Source: Apiotrichum sp. Y4204 (Eukaryota; Basidiomycota; Tremellomycetes; Trichosporonales; Trichosporonaceae). Taken from it: a stretch of DNA of 64,000 nucleotides. The stretch's first letter is position 1, and each line of letters opens with the position of its first letter. Made by a program: the position numbers and the translations under genes. This document shows positions 11,336 through 22,760 of the stretch, piece after piece. The stretch covers positions 220,658 through 284,657 of the forward strand of contig JAMYHL010000079.1 of assembly GCA_025531455.1 (NCBI GenBank). The letters are read 5' to 3'. The notes beneath the pieces are model-generated. The model searched no databases. It was not told where the DNA came from and worked only from the letters and a program-made list of their open reading frames with translations.

Positions 11336-13260
11336 TTCTGTTTCGCGGCATATCTTTATGTGTTACGGTCAATCGGCAATTCCAGCTCGCGGCATGAGAG
11401 CGCGAGATTTAATCTTGTCTCCCAGCTTTCGTCCCACTGTCCGCTATACCATGCCATACCCACGATCTTCCACTCCTATCCTCCCCATCCTGCCCATCTC
11501 GGTCCGCCTGTTGTACGCGATGCCACGCCATTCATTGTTGCTCGGGCTCGGAGGTTGGTGAGTGGTCTGACGGAGCACCAGGATGTTTGGAAGGAACAGG
11601 GACAGCATCATACTGTGTGGGGACACTGACGCGCCGCTATCTTAAGCGAAGTTGGGCGGCAGTGGCCGAAATCATCGTGACTGCATTGACCGCTGACGTT
11701 TAACACTGCCTATCCTATGATCTACAATGTCTATGATCCGGGACCTATGACTTCTCATCTTTCAGATGCTACATCTGAGTCGACTCGGACGATAGGCTGT
11801 GCCACCTACGTCGTTCATGATCTCGACTTATCTAACGCGATATGTCGTGATATACGCGATATTCTGTCATGTGTGCTCTGATGCGGATACAGATCCGATC
11901 GTGACACCCCGTACCGGCAGTTCCCAACCGCAACCTGTGTGGTGGCTTGCTCTTGAGCCTGTGCGCGCTGACGCGACTGTCACTGACACTACCGTGACGC
12001 AGCTTACACTGCACGCTCGGGACTGCCACTGACGTAGGGTGAGATGCCACACTGCTGCGATGTCGCGATCCGATTCAAATACGACAATACTGATCTGGGG
12101 CTATTCCGATTCCCGCAAGTCCCACCTTTGCGTATCTCCCCCTCTTCCGCATTTCCCTCCCTCACCCGACGCATTCCACAATTCCACAGCGTCATGCGTC
12201 TCCGCCAAGCTTGTGTTTGCCCTCAAAGCACTCTGCTTCAGTGTACGCTGTCTCACTCTGGTGTGGTTTCGCACTGTCTTAAAGTTCATGCTTCGGTTGC
12301 GCCATATGCCGGCCGGGGACGGTAGCGCCCCGTAAAACCGGAGCCGGGCCTGCATTGGAGGCAGAGGCGGCGGCTGCCGCTTTCCCGCCTACGGTGAGGA
12401 CCAGAGGACTCGGACAGGTCCTCTTGGTGGCGGAATGGAAGCGATCGAAGCGAGGAACTAGGAAGACGCCAGAAGCCCGATCGCGACGATCATGAGTGAT
12501 GTGCCGCGCTGATCCTCTCGGGGCTCAGGGCTCAGGGCTCGGCGCTCGGGCCTTTGGGAGCTTGGATGGGGATGGCACGGATCAGTGGCGGGTCGGGGAT
12601 GATCTGCAGAACTGATTCGGATCTTATGATCTGCGGATCTGCTGGTCTGTTGATCTACATGATCTTCCCGATCGGAGGCCCGGGGCGGGACACGTCGCTG
12701 GATCGGTGGTACTGCTGAGCGATGCCGGGTATGTCGGGCTCGAAACGAAGGCAATGGAACCCGGCGCAATGGAGCAACGGAGCAATGGAGCATGCATGAC
12801 GGATCGCGATCGTGAGTTCGCGAAGACTGGCTCCCTTCCCATGACCGCGACAGATCTCAGACCAGTATGGCACCTCGTCCACAATGTGGGGTGGAGAATA
12901 TTTTGATATTGTAAGCGAGTGAACGTGTGCGTGGGTGCGTGCGCGAGCTACGAGTCGCGAGTCGCTGTGAGGAGTGCGAGGAGGTACTGTTATTGCATGT
13001 GTCCCTGTGGCTAAGGACTAACGGCTGTCGCGGCCTCGTCTGTACGTCTGTGCGATCGGAACTGGAGGCTGTCCGCCACCTCGTCCCAAGCGCGTCAGGC
13101 CTACACTCACGCTCGCTGACATGCGAACCTGTGATCCTGTGACTCTACGATCTTACTTTATGAAGATTTGAGGTTCTCAGAATTCTGGGAGCTGTGATCT
13201 TGGGAGCTGTCATCGTGTCTTGCGCAACTGGGGTGCCGAAAAGTGGGTATAGACAGGGAA

Positions 13261-13296
13261 GGATGCCCGGGATGCCCAGGATGTCCAGGATCTGTG
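13261..13296. repeat. Short 9-nt tandem repeat
   Basis: Four diverged copies of a GGATGCCCR-like unit in the gene-free region upstream of the zinc-finger gene. Confidence 0.6.
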
Positions 13297-13963
13297 GATC
13301 AGCGCTGGATCCAACTAGTCTGTACGGAATGCCGGAGCCATCAAAGAATGCAGCGACCCGAGTGGATAGTGGACCTTGAGTGGGGATGGAGACATAACGA
13401 CGGGAACATTCACATCAAGTCCAATGAGAAAAACACGAGTAGAAGCTGGGAAACGACGGGGGTGACGGCAGACGAGTCTTGCATGAGTTTACTTGGCCCA
13501 AGGGAGTGAGAATGCGAAAAGGTGGCAGCGCTGTTCTGATATCTGGATGTGGTGAGCTCCTCGCAGCGATCACATCTCGAAGGCTCCAGCTCTCGCTGTG
13601 ATCGCCGCAGATCACAACGATCACAGGATGACAGAGAGAACAGCGCCGACGGCGACAAAATGGCGAACACCTGTGACCCGTTCCGCGCCACTCCATGTTC
13701 TGGACACACTGCTCGCCGGCTCTGCATGCTCTGCGCTGCTGCTCATCATGGACTTCCAGATGCAGATGCACTGCTCTCCCAATGCTCAGCTGCAGAGCAA
13801 GCCAAGCAATGCTGCTCATGCTAGACATGCTGCTCATGCTGAGCATGCTCTGCGCTTTGTGACTCTTTTTACACTGCTCGTCTCTGCGAGTTGGCTGAGG
13901 GCGCACTTGGAGTGTGAACGTCCAACACCCCGCCAGCACACACCCAACCACCAACCACCACAG

Positions 13964-14011
13964 CAGTGTGCAGTATGCAGTGTGCAGTGTGCAGTACGCA
14001 GTGCGAGTGCA
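13964..14011. repeat. TGTGCAGTA-type simple repeat
   Basis: A run of near-identical units (GTGCAGTATGCA, GTGTGCAGT and similar) lies in the region upstream of the C2H2 gene. It explains the Cys/Val-rich translations seen in this interval and argues against a protein-coding reading. Confidence 0.65.
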
Positions 14012-15181
14012 GGGACATGCCCACACCATCCAGAGTTGCACACACGCTCTTGTCATCATCATCACTACCACCATCGTCATCCCCACACCGCCATCATCAG
14101 CAATCTCGTCTTCATCTCCCCCTCCTCCCCTCGCCTAACCTCTTCTTGCGCTCGTAGTTACATCATTCCCCGGCATCTGGACTTAAACTCGAATCGCGAG
14201 AGCATCACGGGTCGCCAGCCGGCTCGCCTCATCCGTCGCCGTCCCGTCATCGGTGCCCTCCTTGCTCCTTTATTGACTGTACTCGCCTCTCCTTTCCCCG
14301 GCCTCCGTCTCATCCGGTGGCTATCCATCTCGACGCCCCACCCTCATTCCACTCCTCCCCCCCTCGCTTACGTCCCTCCCACACCCCCAACACAGCTCGA
14401 AACTGGAATGTGACCCCAAGCGCGGGGCGTAGCACACACATACACACATACCGGTGGCATTACCATCACCATAACCGTTACCAGTGACCTGGTGACCCCT
14501 CTGCTGCAGTTTCTGGTCCCAGTGACGACTCGTGTCCCCCCGCAGCGTCCCTTCGCTTCCGGGGAAGAGTGCGAGCAACCCTCGCCCCGTTCGCGCAGCA
14601 TCATTCTGCAAGGCGGCGAATACCACTTACACATCGAGATCGACACAGCGACACACATCACCAAGCGAGATTCCAAGTGCTTTTCCTTGCATTTCAGAAC
14701 TGCGTTCTGCGCGCACAGCAGCTGCCACTCGCACAACTGCAGGCTCACAGACGACATCCATTCCATTCCGATCTGACCACGGAAGACATATAAGCCGCCC
14801 CTGCAGAACTGGCCGCCCACTCAACTTCCTAACCGATCGATCGTATCAGCACTGCGCCTCGCGAAGAAACTTGAAAACGACCACAGCTTCACCTACTCTT
14901 CCTCTCCAACTCTACGGAACTGGTACGTCTCGACACCCCATACCCGGTGCCCATCAGTGCCCGGTGCTAAGGTGTCACATCGTAGCTCACCGCCCCATTC
15001 GCATAAGAACAGCCCCAGCGCCGCTGTTAGCCCCCAAGTCCGCCCCCGCCCCTCTCTTTCTCATCACAGCACTCGCTATCGTGTACGGGTCGATCACCAT
15101 CAACTAATTTTATCTGATTTTCCGTCGATTTTTGTCACATTTACTAAATTTTTATCTGTCCCTGTGCTCCCTTATCTCGCC

Positions 15182-17746
15182 ATGTACGGCCACACATATC
15201 ATCTCGGCGACCACAGCCACTCATCGTCCGGCGACGACCACAACAGCAGTGGCGGAGGAGGAAGCGCCGCCAGCGCGGCCGCCACACCCCCAACCAGCAC
15301 CTCGATTCGCCCGGCCTCGCCGAGCCTGCCGGACGGGCCCGACGGTCCTAGTCCTGCCCAGAGACTCAAATCGCTATCAATCAGCCGATCAGCCGCAGGT
15401 GCCACTCTGTCAGGAGGAGGCGGCGCCGCCTCATCCCCGTCACTCGGCATGACTCCCGTCAACACCAGGTCGTCGTCTCCGACGGCCGCTGGAATGACGG
15501 GCTTCCAGTTTGGGCCAGACGGTACATCTAGCTCAAGCGACAACAACCCGCCCACGCGCACGAGCAGCCGCGACTCGAATCGCAAGGTCAGCCCCAAGAC
15601 GCCTCCTCAACACTACCACCCGTATTTCATCTCGGGGACTGCGCACTCGCGCTCCCTCCTGCCACAGATGCCACTTGCCTCGAGGACGCGCTCGCCACTC
15701 GCGATGGGCGGCTTCGGCGCAACCAACCACTCGCCGTCATTGTCCCCTGTCCCTTTTGCTGCTGCGGGATTCCAGCAATCCTCGTCGTTCCAGCATTCCG
15801 CGGCGCCCGACTCGGCGTTGTCGTCCACCCCCGGATCACACCTCCGCCCCGGCAGTCTTTCCCGTCCGCTGCCGCCACCCACCGTGGGTCGTCCATATGG
15901 GTCGCAGGGCTCAGTCCCAACCCCACTCTGGCCACTGAGCCCCTTCACCGTACATGCTGATGGGAGTCAGGCCCCAAGCCCCGTCTTGGCGGGGACAGCG
16001 GTGGCAAGCCCAGTGAACCATTATTCGGAGCTCCCGGGCGGTTCGGCGTCAGGACCTGCGGGGTCGTCAGGACCATCACCCCCCACAGCGAGGTCATCAC
16101 TCGCGGACCACACCCCTGACGGCATTTACGATCCGTACCATTTTGGCGTTAAGACCGAGTGGCGCGACGGGTCATCGGGTGCCTCGAGCAGCACTGTGCG
16201 TTGGAAAGACCGCAGCGACGGCACCGTCAGTGGTGGGGTGAACAATCCCGGGAACCCAATTTCCAGTAACCTTGGAGGCGGAGGAAGCGGTCCTCCTGCC
16301 AGTGGTACCAGCTCATCGCCCTCCGGTGCCATGTTGTCTCCGCTTAACGGCCTCAACCCCATGACTCAAGTTGACGGCTCAACTGGTCCCCAGCTGCAAT
16401 CAACCGACAGCAACGAGGCGAGTCCTCAGGGTGGATCTGGGCCGCTCTTCGGCGCCTCCAATGGCCACGAACGCGTCTTCAGCTTTTCCTACGAATACGA
16501 TTACGAGAGGCAAGGGGAGTCGTCGAGCGACGGACGCGCGTTCCGTCCTGGCGCCGCCACCGCCGACTACCAGGCCAGTCACACGCTCTATCCCCAGTTT
16601 GGGGGGCATCACCCCCAGTCACAGTCTCAACAGCAGGCCCAGCAGCATCATGAGAACCGCTTCCCCCAGCCAAGCCAATTTCCGCCCCCGGCTGCTAAGG
16701 CTCACCCATCTCACGCGATTGTGGCGCAGCCTCCCGAGGTGGACGGTTACGTGCCTGCTCGTCTCCGCCTCGTGCCCCCACAGCTGACTACGGGTCTGAG
16801 CACAAACCACACGCACTACAGCGCAGCACCCTCCTATTCCCCGCCTCCAGAGTATGCGTCGCACTCGCACTACGCTCCCACGCACCCACCGTACCCCTCG
16901 TGGCCCAATGTCCCGCCTCCCGGAAACACATTTTTTGTTCCTCCCGATATGGACGGCGGCGGCCTCGGGGTCGGCAGCATGGTCAGCCTTGGCGTCCGTC
17001 AAGACGAGTACCACCCCTGGGGTGCTCCCACTGCGCCCCCACTCGCCGGTAAGCAACCCGACGGCGTGGCATCAAAGCAGCCGCGTCGTATGGGATCCGC
17101 CCCCTCCCTGGTAAATGTGAGTGCACTCCTCCCACTACGGCTGATGCAGACCGGTGTCAAGAACAAGCCCAAGCCCCCCCGGCGATTCCCATGTCCGGAC
17201 TGCCCCGAGGCCTTTACTCGACGGAACGACCTAGTGGTAAGTGAGATTCACATAACAGCAGCTCACAGCAGCGCCACCGGCGAAAGCACAGTGCGTACAT
17301 AAGTTGATGTTGAAGCGTCATCATCATCACCCCCAATCTGCTAACCCTCAGCCGGCGAGAAGCCGTTTGTGTGCGAAGTGTGCAGTCATGCGTTTGTGAG
17401 TCATTCGGGTGATTTGGGATCGGAACTTGGCCTGAATTGGGAACTGGAGAGGAGTGGGAGTGAGAGAGTGGGTGGAGATGAAGAGAGTAAGAGCGTGACC
17501 GGGATGAGTTCGATATTGAGCGGCAAGGTCTCACTCGTCTCACAAGGCTGAGTGTGGTGTTCCCATGACGAGTAAAACTTCGAGTCCGTTTGCAGCGTGT
17601 TACCTCCCAGATCCGTCCCCGTTTGTAATGCACACTCACATCAGGCTCGCAAGGACAAGCTTTTGATGCACATGCAGCGAGCCGAGCAGTGCAGCGGCCG
17701 CCAGGCAGCGCGCGGCCCGCACGGGCGGAACACGCCTGCCAACTAG
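15182..17746 (+). CDS. C2H2 zinc-finger transcription factor
   Basis: Proposed exons 15182-17110, 17150-17236, 17272-17290 (a 19-nt microexon), 17352-17395 and 17645-17746, giving 726 residues. The first about 640 residues are Ser/Gly/Pro/His-rich and probably a disordered regulatory region. Two C-terminal fingers follow. Finger 1 is C658-x2-C661 ... H674-x3-H678, then the classical HTGEKP linker. Finger 2 is C686-x2-C689 ... H702 with C709 as the likely fourth ligand, so it is a C2HC variant. The microexon supplies both histidines of finger 1; with it, every junction is in phase and the linker is exact. The 39-nt intron 17111-17149 is also in frame and could be retained, adding 13 residues. 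The start could lie upstream at 14957, but that extension is leader-like. Targets are unknown. Confidence 0.82.
17272..17290 (+). other. 19-nt microexon completing zinc finger 1
   Basis: It reads CGC CAC CGG CGA AAG CAC plus one base, i.e. R-H-R-R-K-H and the first base of Thr. It is flanked by CACAGCAG upstream and GTGCGT downstream. Without it finger 1 has no histidine ligands, and the frame into the next exon fails. Confidence 0.8.
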
Positions 17747-18348
17747 GCTATGTATCATTAACCCATAAAGCGACCGCGACCACTACGACGCAAAATGTAC
17801 ACCTTTCTCGCCCTCGTCACGGCCTTTTCCATCCATCTCGTCTTTATCATCTCATGAATGCCCCACCTGCAAATAATTTGGTACACTACCCATTTCTGCC
17901 ACCAATCGCTCGCCATCTCTGCTTGTCGCGAGCAACCAGACTGGAAACACACCTCTAGTTTGTAGTTTAGCCCCGTCCCATCTATGCAATATTTCGTTCA
18001 TGCGGATAAGAGGAGTGTCTAACCTCGATAAGCGTTTTGATATTTTCTTCTCAGTTCACCGAAGTTGGGGGTGGTAAGCAAGTATCGGATTACTTTGTGC
18101 CATACGACGACATGCAGATGGTGAGTGTTAATGACTGACCCTTGGGGGACCAGACTTGAGTCATGATGATGGGCTACGAACGCATTCTCACTCGCAGAGT
18201 CACAATGGCATGCATGCAACAGATGTGTATCAACGAGGGCACAAACAAACAGTCACGAAGGGAAATGACAAGATAGAGGAAATCAAAAGAAGGTGGGAAA
18301 AGATGCAAGCCAGCGAGAAGCAACGAAGCACGCCGCACAGACCACGGC
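17747..18348. other. Convergent intergenic region
   Basis: About 600 bases between the ends of two convergent genes, comparatively AT-rich. Presumably both 3' untranslated regions. No gene is seen. Confidence 0.6.
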
Positions 18349-20046
18349 TCATTCTTCGTCATCCCCAAAACCCCAGCCATCATCCTCCCCAGCAAACGTC
18401 CAGCGCTCGGCTTCGTCGTACCCCCACTCGCCGTTCTGGGGTTTACGCACAACGAGCGCCTCGACACAGATAATGTCCTCATCGCCGGCATTCAGGAAGT
18501 GGTCCTCGGGGCTCGCTGCGGCGGTGGGCGCGTCGTCCACTGTAGTAACGTCTGCAAACGAGAGGGATAACGAGTCTAATGGCAGCGCGAGGCCGTCTAT
18601 AAACGCGTCGTCAGGGGTGGCCGTCTCGCGCCGCTGCTCTTCCGCGAGGCCGCTGTGTGTGCGCGCGAGGCGCAGGCTGCTCGGCCTTGCTGGCTGGTGC
18701 GGGAGTCGATGGCCAGCCGGGAAAACTGACGTGCTTGGCGCATGCCCGATGGCCTCGGCGACGAGCGACGACGACGGGCTCGGGCTCGTGTAAGGCATCG
18801 GAGACGTGCCGTCGCCACGGAGGAGGTCAAGACGGCGCTGTTCCCTTCGTGCGGCGGCCTTTCGGTTTTTGAGCTCCGCACGAGATATCGGCTGCTCCTC
18901 CATGTCCAGGTGGAAAGGCGGAGGCTCGTCGTCGGACGCAGAGAACGTGGCAGATGAGCCGCTGCAGACGCTGTCGCCATCCGTACTCTTTTCGCGAGCC
19001 GCGCGGCGTTCGCTCCGCGTCTTGACCTCGGGGACGGCCGCGCCCAAGCAGCGTGTGCCCCGTCGCGGAAGGCCGTTTCGGTCCAAGTCCGGGCGGCGGG
19101 CGAGCCAGGGGCTCTGCGACGAGGCTGATGAGCTGAGACCAGGTGAATCAGGAGTGGCAAGCGAAGGCGAGAGCACAATCTCCTTGAGCACAATGACCGT
19201 CGCGCCAACATCGGAAGCCATGCGCTCAAGCGTCTGCAAGCTGGCGTCCATCTCAGCACGTGTGAGGCCAATGACGGTGCCGTCGTCGCCTAGGCCAAGC
19301 TCGTAAATCGCCTCGTTCTTCCCCTGCTTGAGCCGCCACAGCATCTGCGTCACGAGCTTCCCGAAGCGTTCGGGGCTGGGTTCGATGAGCTTGAGCTTGT
19401 ACTCGATATGACCATCCTTGTCGCGTTCCGCGGCCAGCTTGGGCGTAGACGGCACGATGTGCGGGCTGCCCCCTGGCGCGGGCGTTACAAGAGCGTGCCG
19501 CGTGACGTCAGAGTCGGGGGCGGCGAGGAGGCGGTCCCAGTCACGGAGCGCCTGCGACTCCGCGTCGCTGTCGGGCGTGTGTGGCGTAAAGGGAGGGGTG
19601 GAGCCAAGGGAGCCAGGTAACGAACCGCGACGCGAGCGCGGCGGCTGAGTCGTCGTCGAAAGCGAGTGGGCAATATCGTGCCACGGGGAGGGGCGCCGGC
19701 CGGTCAGTGCAGGGTCATTCTCGACGCTTCCGGTGCTGTCGACGCTGGTACCGTTGGGGCTTCCATTGGCGCCACCATAGTGCTCGCAGTCCACATTCGG
19801 AACCTTCGTCGCCTTCGCACAGCCAATTTTGGCAGTGCCAAACGCCCCGCCAAAGCTGGTGGCAACGGGCTGTGGCGCCGCTAATGGAGGCGACCGCTGG
19901 GCTATCTTGGCGGGCATACCGCCTTGTTTCTCAGGACGCGCGATGGAGTGCTCAGTGGGCGTGCCGTATGTGTATGGCGCGTAAGGGTATGCGGCGCTTG
20001 TATATCTGTATGCGCAACGCTGTATTGGCCGGGGTTCGCAGGTCAT
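18349..20046 (-). CDS. GTPBP1/2 N-terminal-domain protein lacking a GTPase domain
   Basis: A single open frame of 565 residues from the ATG at 20046 (19917 is an alternative start). The frame stays open upstream to about 20127, but without another ATG. Residues about 213-292 closely resemble the conserved region that precedes the G domain in GTPBP1/GTPBP2 translational GTPases: EYKLKL, FGKLVTQMLWRL, EAIYELG, MDASLQTLERMA, VGATVIVLKE. In those proteins a GTPase core with a P-loop follows. Here there is only a Ser-rich, Arg/Lys-rich region and an acidic end containing CVEALVVRK, reminiscent of the EVLVRK stretch just before the P-loop, and then the protein stops. No GxxxxGKS or NKxD motif is present. 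It may be a stand-alone regulator or a degenerate family member; function is unknown. Confidence 0.8.
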   Translation of the reverse strand: MTCEPRPIQRCAYRYTSAAYPYAPYTYGTPTEHSIARPEKQGGMPAKIAQRSPPLAAPQPVATSFGGAFGTAKIGCAKATKVPNVDCEHYGGANGSPNGTSVDSTGSVENDPALTGRRPSPWHDIAHSLSTTTQPPRSRRGSLPGSLGSTPPFTPHTPDSDAESQALRDWDRLLAAPDSDVTRHALVTPAPGGSPHIVPSTPKLAAERDKDGHIEYKLKLIEPSPERFGKLVTQMLWRLKQGKNEAIYELGLGDDGTVIGLTRAEMDASLQTLERMASDVGATVIVLKEIVLSPSLATPDSPGLSSSASSQSPWLARRPDLDRNGLPRRGTRCLGAAVPEVKTRSERRAAREKSTDGDSVCSGSSATFSASDDEPPPFHLDMEEQPISRAELKNRKAAARREQRRLDLLRGDGTSPMPYTSPSPSSSLVAEAIGHAPSTSVFPAGHRLPHQPARPSSLRLARTHSGLAEEQRRETATPDDAFIDGLALPLDSLSLSFADVTTVDDAPTAAASPEDHFLNAGDEDIICVEALVVRKPQNGEWGYDEAERWTFAGEDDGWGFGDDEE

Positions 20047-20563
20047 GCGATGGGAGGCGCTGCACTGCGGGGTCAGTCGTGGCCGTGCGGGTTGGGAGGG
20101 TTGAGAGGGCGGACCCTGGAGACGCACTTTACTTGTCAGGTGAGGGCACCGATGTCAACGTGTGGAGACGGAGTGGGCGCGGAGGAGGGGTATCGGTGGC
20201 AAACAAGCGACTTTGGGAGCGAGGGTGATGCCAAAAGGCTACGTGGTGGCGAGGGAGGTTAAGAGTACAGCTGAGATGGGCAGAGATGTGACTCGATGGA
20301 CATGAAGTGAGAAGAATAACAAACATCTCTCTGGTGGCCGCATTCGACTCGAATGCGATGGGAAGGACTGACGGATCGGGGGATTTGTGCCAAACGCGGG
20401 GCGTGCGGGGCTGGAGTGGGGGATGCATTAGACAGGATTTTTATCCCGCACCCCCAGATAGTGGGTGATGACGATGACACAATCAACGCCAGCGACAAAT
20501 ACATTTCTGATCGCGGCCAACCACTTACCAACCACCTACTCACCCAACTCCTTCTCACACACA
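20047..20563. promoter_or_regulatory. Divergent promoter region, GTPBP-like gene and GPI8
   Basis: About 520 bases between divergently transcribed genes, so it should hold both promoters. I recognise no specific factor site. Confidence 0.45.
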
Positions 20564-22043
20564 ATGCTCCTCCAGCTTCGCCGCTGGGCGGCGCTTCTCC
20601 TCATGCTGGCAGTTGCGCTGCTTGCTGCTGCGGACGAGCCGCAGGAGAAGCGGCATACGAACAACTGGGCGGTCCTTGTTGGCGCGTCGCGGTATTGGTT
20701 CAACTATCGTGTGAGTTCAAAGAGGGATCTGGGTAGACACCAGGAAGGAGAGAGCGGCTACAACCTCTTTGACAGCCGTTTCCATTCTAGTTCTGTTTAT
20801 CTTGGACCCTCCATCTGCTCCTTCTGGCGGTCACTCACTCCAGCACATGTCCAACACGCTCGCGATGTACCGTACGATCAAGCGGCTGGGTATCCCCGAC
20901 CAGAACATCATCCTCATGCTCGCGGATGATGTGGCGTGCAATGCGCGCAACGTCTTCCCTGCTACAGTGTTTGGCAACCGGGACCGCCAGATGGATCTGT
21001 ATGGGGACTCGGTCGAGGTTGACTACGGAGGATACGATGTGACGGTGGAGAACTTCTTGCGGCTGCTTACGGGTGAGTTGTGATGGCTGAGTGCTGTCCA
21101 ACGCTCGCTTTATAGCCATTCTGCGTTCATGCTCACACCAGGCCGCGTCGACGAGAATGTACCTCCCAACAAGCGCCTGCTCTCGGACGCGTCATCCAAC
21201 GTCTTCATATTCATGACAGGGCACGGCGGCAACGAGTTCCTCAAATTCCAGGACAACGAGGAACTGAGCGCTTTTGATATCGCCGACGCCGTTGAGCAGA
21301 TGTGGGAGAAGCGGCGGTACGTAGTGGAACAAGATCCTTCTGACCCCTCAGGTACAACAAGCTCTTCTTCATGATCGACACGTGTCAGGCCAACACGATG
21401 TTCTCCAAGTTCTATTCGCCTAACGTGATCGCGACAGGCAGTGCGAAGATGGGGCAGGACTCGCTCTCGCACCACTCGGACATGGAGATTGGCGTGGCTG
21501 TCATCGACAGCTTTACGCACTTTGTGTTGCATTACCTTGAGAACATCAACAAGACGTCCAAGGAAACCTTGCAGGACATGGTGCGTAGGGCGAGAGCTCA
21601 GAAGCGGACACTGCACACGGAATGCTGAATACTGACTGCCCCAGTTCGACGCGTACGACCCGCGCGCAATCTACTCCGACCCGGGTGTCTCCACCCACCT
21701 GTCGCGTACGCCAGCGAGCGAGATCCGCCTCACGGATTTTTTCGGTGCCATCGCCGGCGGCGTTGAGGTCGCCGAGACGCATGAAGAGGGTGCGGAGGGT
21801 ATGTCAGCGAAGGGATGGGACGCAGTCCCCTCGGCGGCAGGCAGTGAGGGCGATGCGGACGCCACGCGTGCGGCCCGCCCGGTGCGCCCGCTCCGCCCTA
21901 TCGCTAAATGCAACAACCTGTCGCAGGAGCGCACAACATATGTTCCCCCTCCGCATAAGGTCACTCCGTTGCAGGGCCTCGTTGGGAGTGCAGTAATTGC
22001 CGGCGCGGGTGCGGCGGCCTTCGCGTTTGTGCGTAGCAGATAG
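20564..22043 (+). CDS. GPI8: GPI-anchor transamidase catalytic subunit
   Basis: Exons 20564-20710, 20844-21072, 21142-21316, 21352-21580 and 21645-22043 give 392 residues. A cleavable-type signal peptide (about residues 1-22) precedes a C13-type cysteine protease fold with strong Gpi8/PIG-K blocks: [65 protein letters not shown]. The catalytic His and Cys are H153 and C195, close to the yeast positions. A hydrophobic segment near the C-terminus ([19 protein letters not shown]) would anchor it in the ER membrane. The enzyme cleaves the C-terminal GPI signal of substrate proteins and transfers them to the GPI lipid in a complex with Gaa1, Gpi16, Gpi17 and Gab1. Introns include one of 35 nt. The gene converges with the TMEM97-like gene 84 bases downstream. 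Confidence 0.96.
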
Positions 22044-22127
22044 AGATTTGTCATAGATCCATGTATATCCTTGCATCAGATGGATGGTTTTCCAGACCAC
22101 CCCGATTCCGAATGTGGCTATTCGAAA

Positions 22128-22760
22128 CTAGAGACGCTTGGCATCCTGTGCGGCCTGCACGATGCTGACGAGGCGGCAGCCATAGTCAACAGCCATGGCA
22201 AGCGGAATGAAGAGGAACGGGACGTAGCTGGAGAGGAGCATGCCGAGCTCGCTGGCATTGAGCGGAGGCAGCGGCTCGGGGCCGGCAAGAAGCGCCTGCA
22301 GGACGGGGAGCAGCGTCGTCGCCGTGGACGCACCGTACGCCACTAGGAGGGGGTAGACGCGCTTGTCGTCTGGATATAAGTAATTACTTCTCTCCTTTTC
22401 ACTCACTCCTCCACAGCCCCCACGCGCCGAGCACGAAGCACGGCAGCTGGAATCCGCCCTCGAGGTAGAAGAACGTCTTGAGCCAGGCCCACTGCGGCTT
22501 GTGCGCCATCACGCCGCCAAGCACCGGATCCCGCGTCATACTCAGGTACCACTCTACGAGGGCCGCTGCCGGCGTGCCCGCCACCCAATGGGCGGGGTAC
22601 AACCCCTGCATGTCGACCATGAGCGTCGTCGGCTGCGGTTAGTTGGATAACACTAGGGGCGTACAATGTGCATCTGGTGTCAGTGGGATACAAATTGGTG
22701 ACCTACGACCAGGAAGATGAAGTACACGCGGTCAAGCGCGCGGCCCGCAAATCGCGACAT
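22128..22760 (-). CDS. EXPERA-domain membrane protein (TMEM97/Ema19-like)
   Basis: Exons (coding order) 22707-22760, 22407-22632 and 22128-22369 give 173 residues. The sequence matches the TMEM97/sigma-2 receptor family: RALDRVYFIFLV then PTTLMVDMQGLYP, the LKTFFYLEGGFQLPCFVLG segment, and KRVYPLLVAYGAST, with four predicted helices. All exon phases agree, and splicing restores a family-like LWRNDKRVYP junction. Members reside in the ER and bind sterol-like ligands; the yeast relative Ema19 is linked to mitochondrial precursor handling at the ER. Assignment to the family is firm; the ligand and role in this fungus are not known. Confidence 0.88.

Larger units (their letters stand above)
11336..15181. 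other. Long gene-free region and probable leader of the zinc-finger gene
   Basis: About 3.8 kb, the longest stretch here without a supported gene. The longest open frame (13598-14413, 271 codons) is dominated by simple-sequence His/Ala/Cys translation and I do not accept it. The region has GATC-dense sequence (12590-12680), a 9-nt tandem array (13261-13296), CATGCT-type repeats (about 13792-13850) and a TGTGCAGTA-type array (13964-14011). From about 14040 to 15181 the + strand is strongly pyrimidine-rich with several short upstream ATG frames, typical of a long fungal transcription-factor promoter and 5' leader. I found no tRNA-like structure. Confidence 0.55.

Noticed and set aside
13598..14413. 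A 271-codon + strand open frame
   Set aside because: Composition follows the local DNA repeats (His, Ala and Cys/Val runs). There is no domain, and its second half is translated pyrimidine-rich leader.
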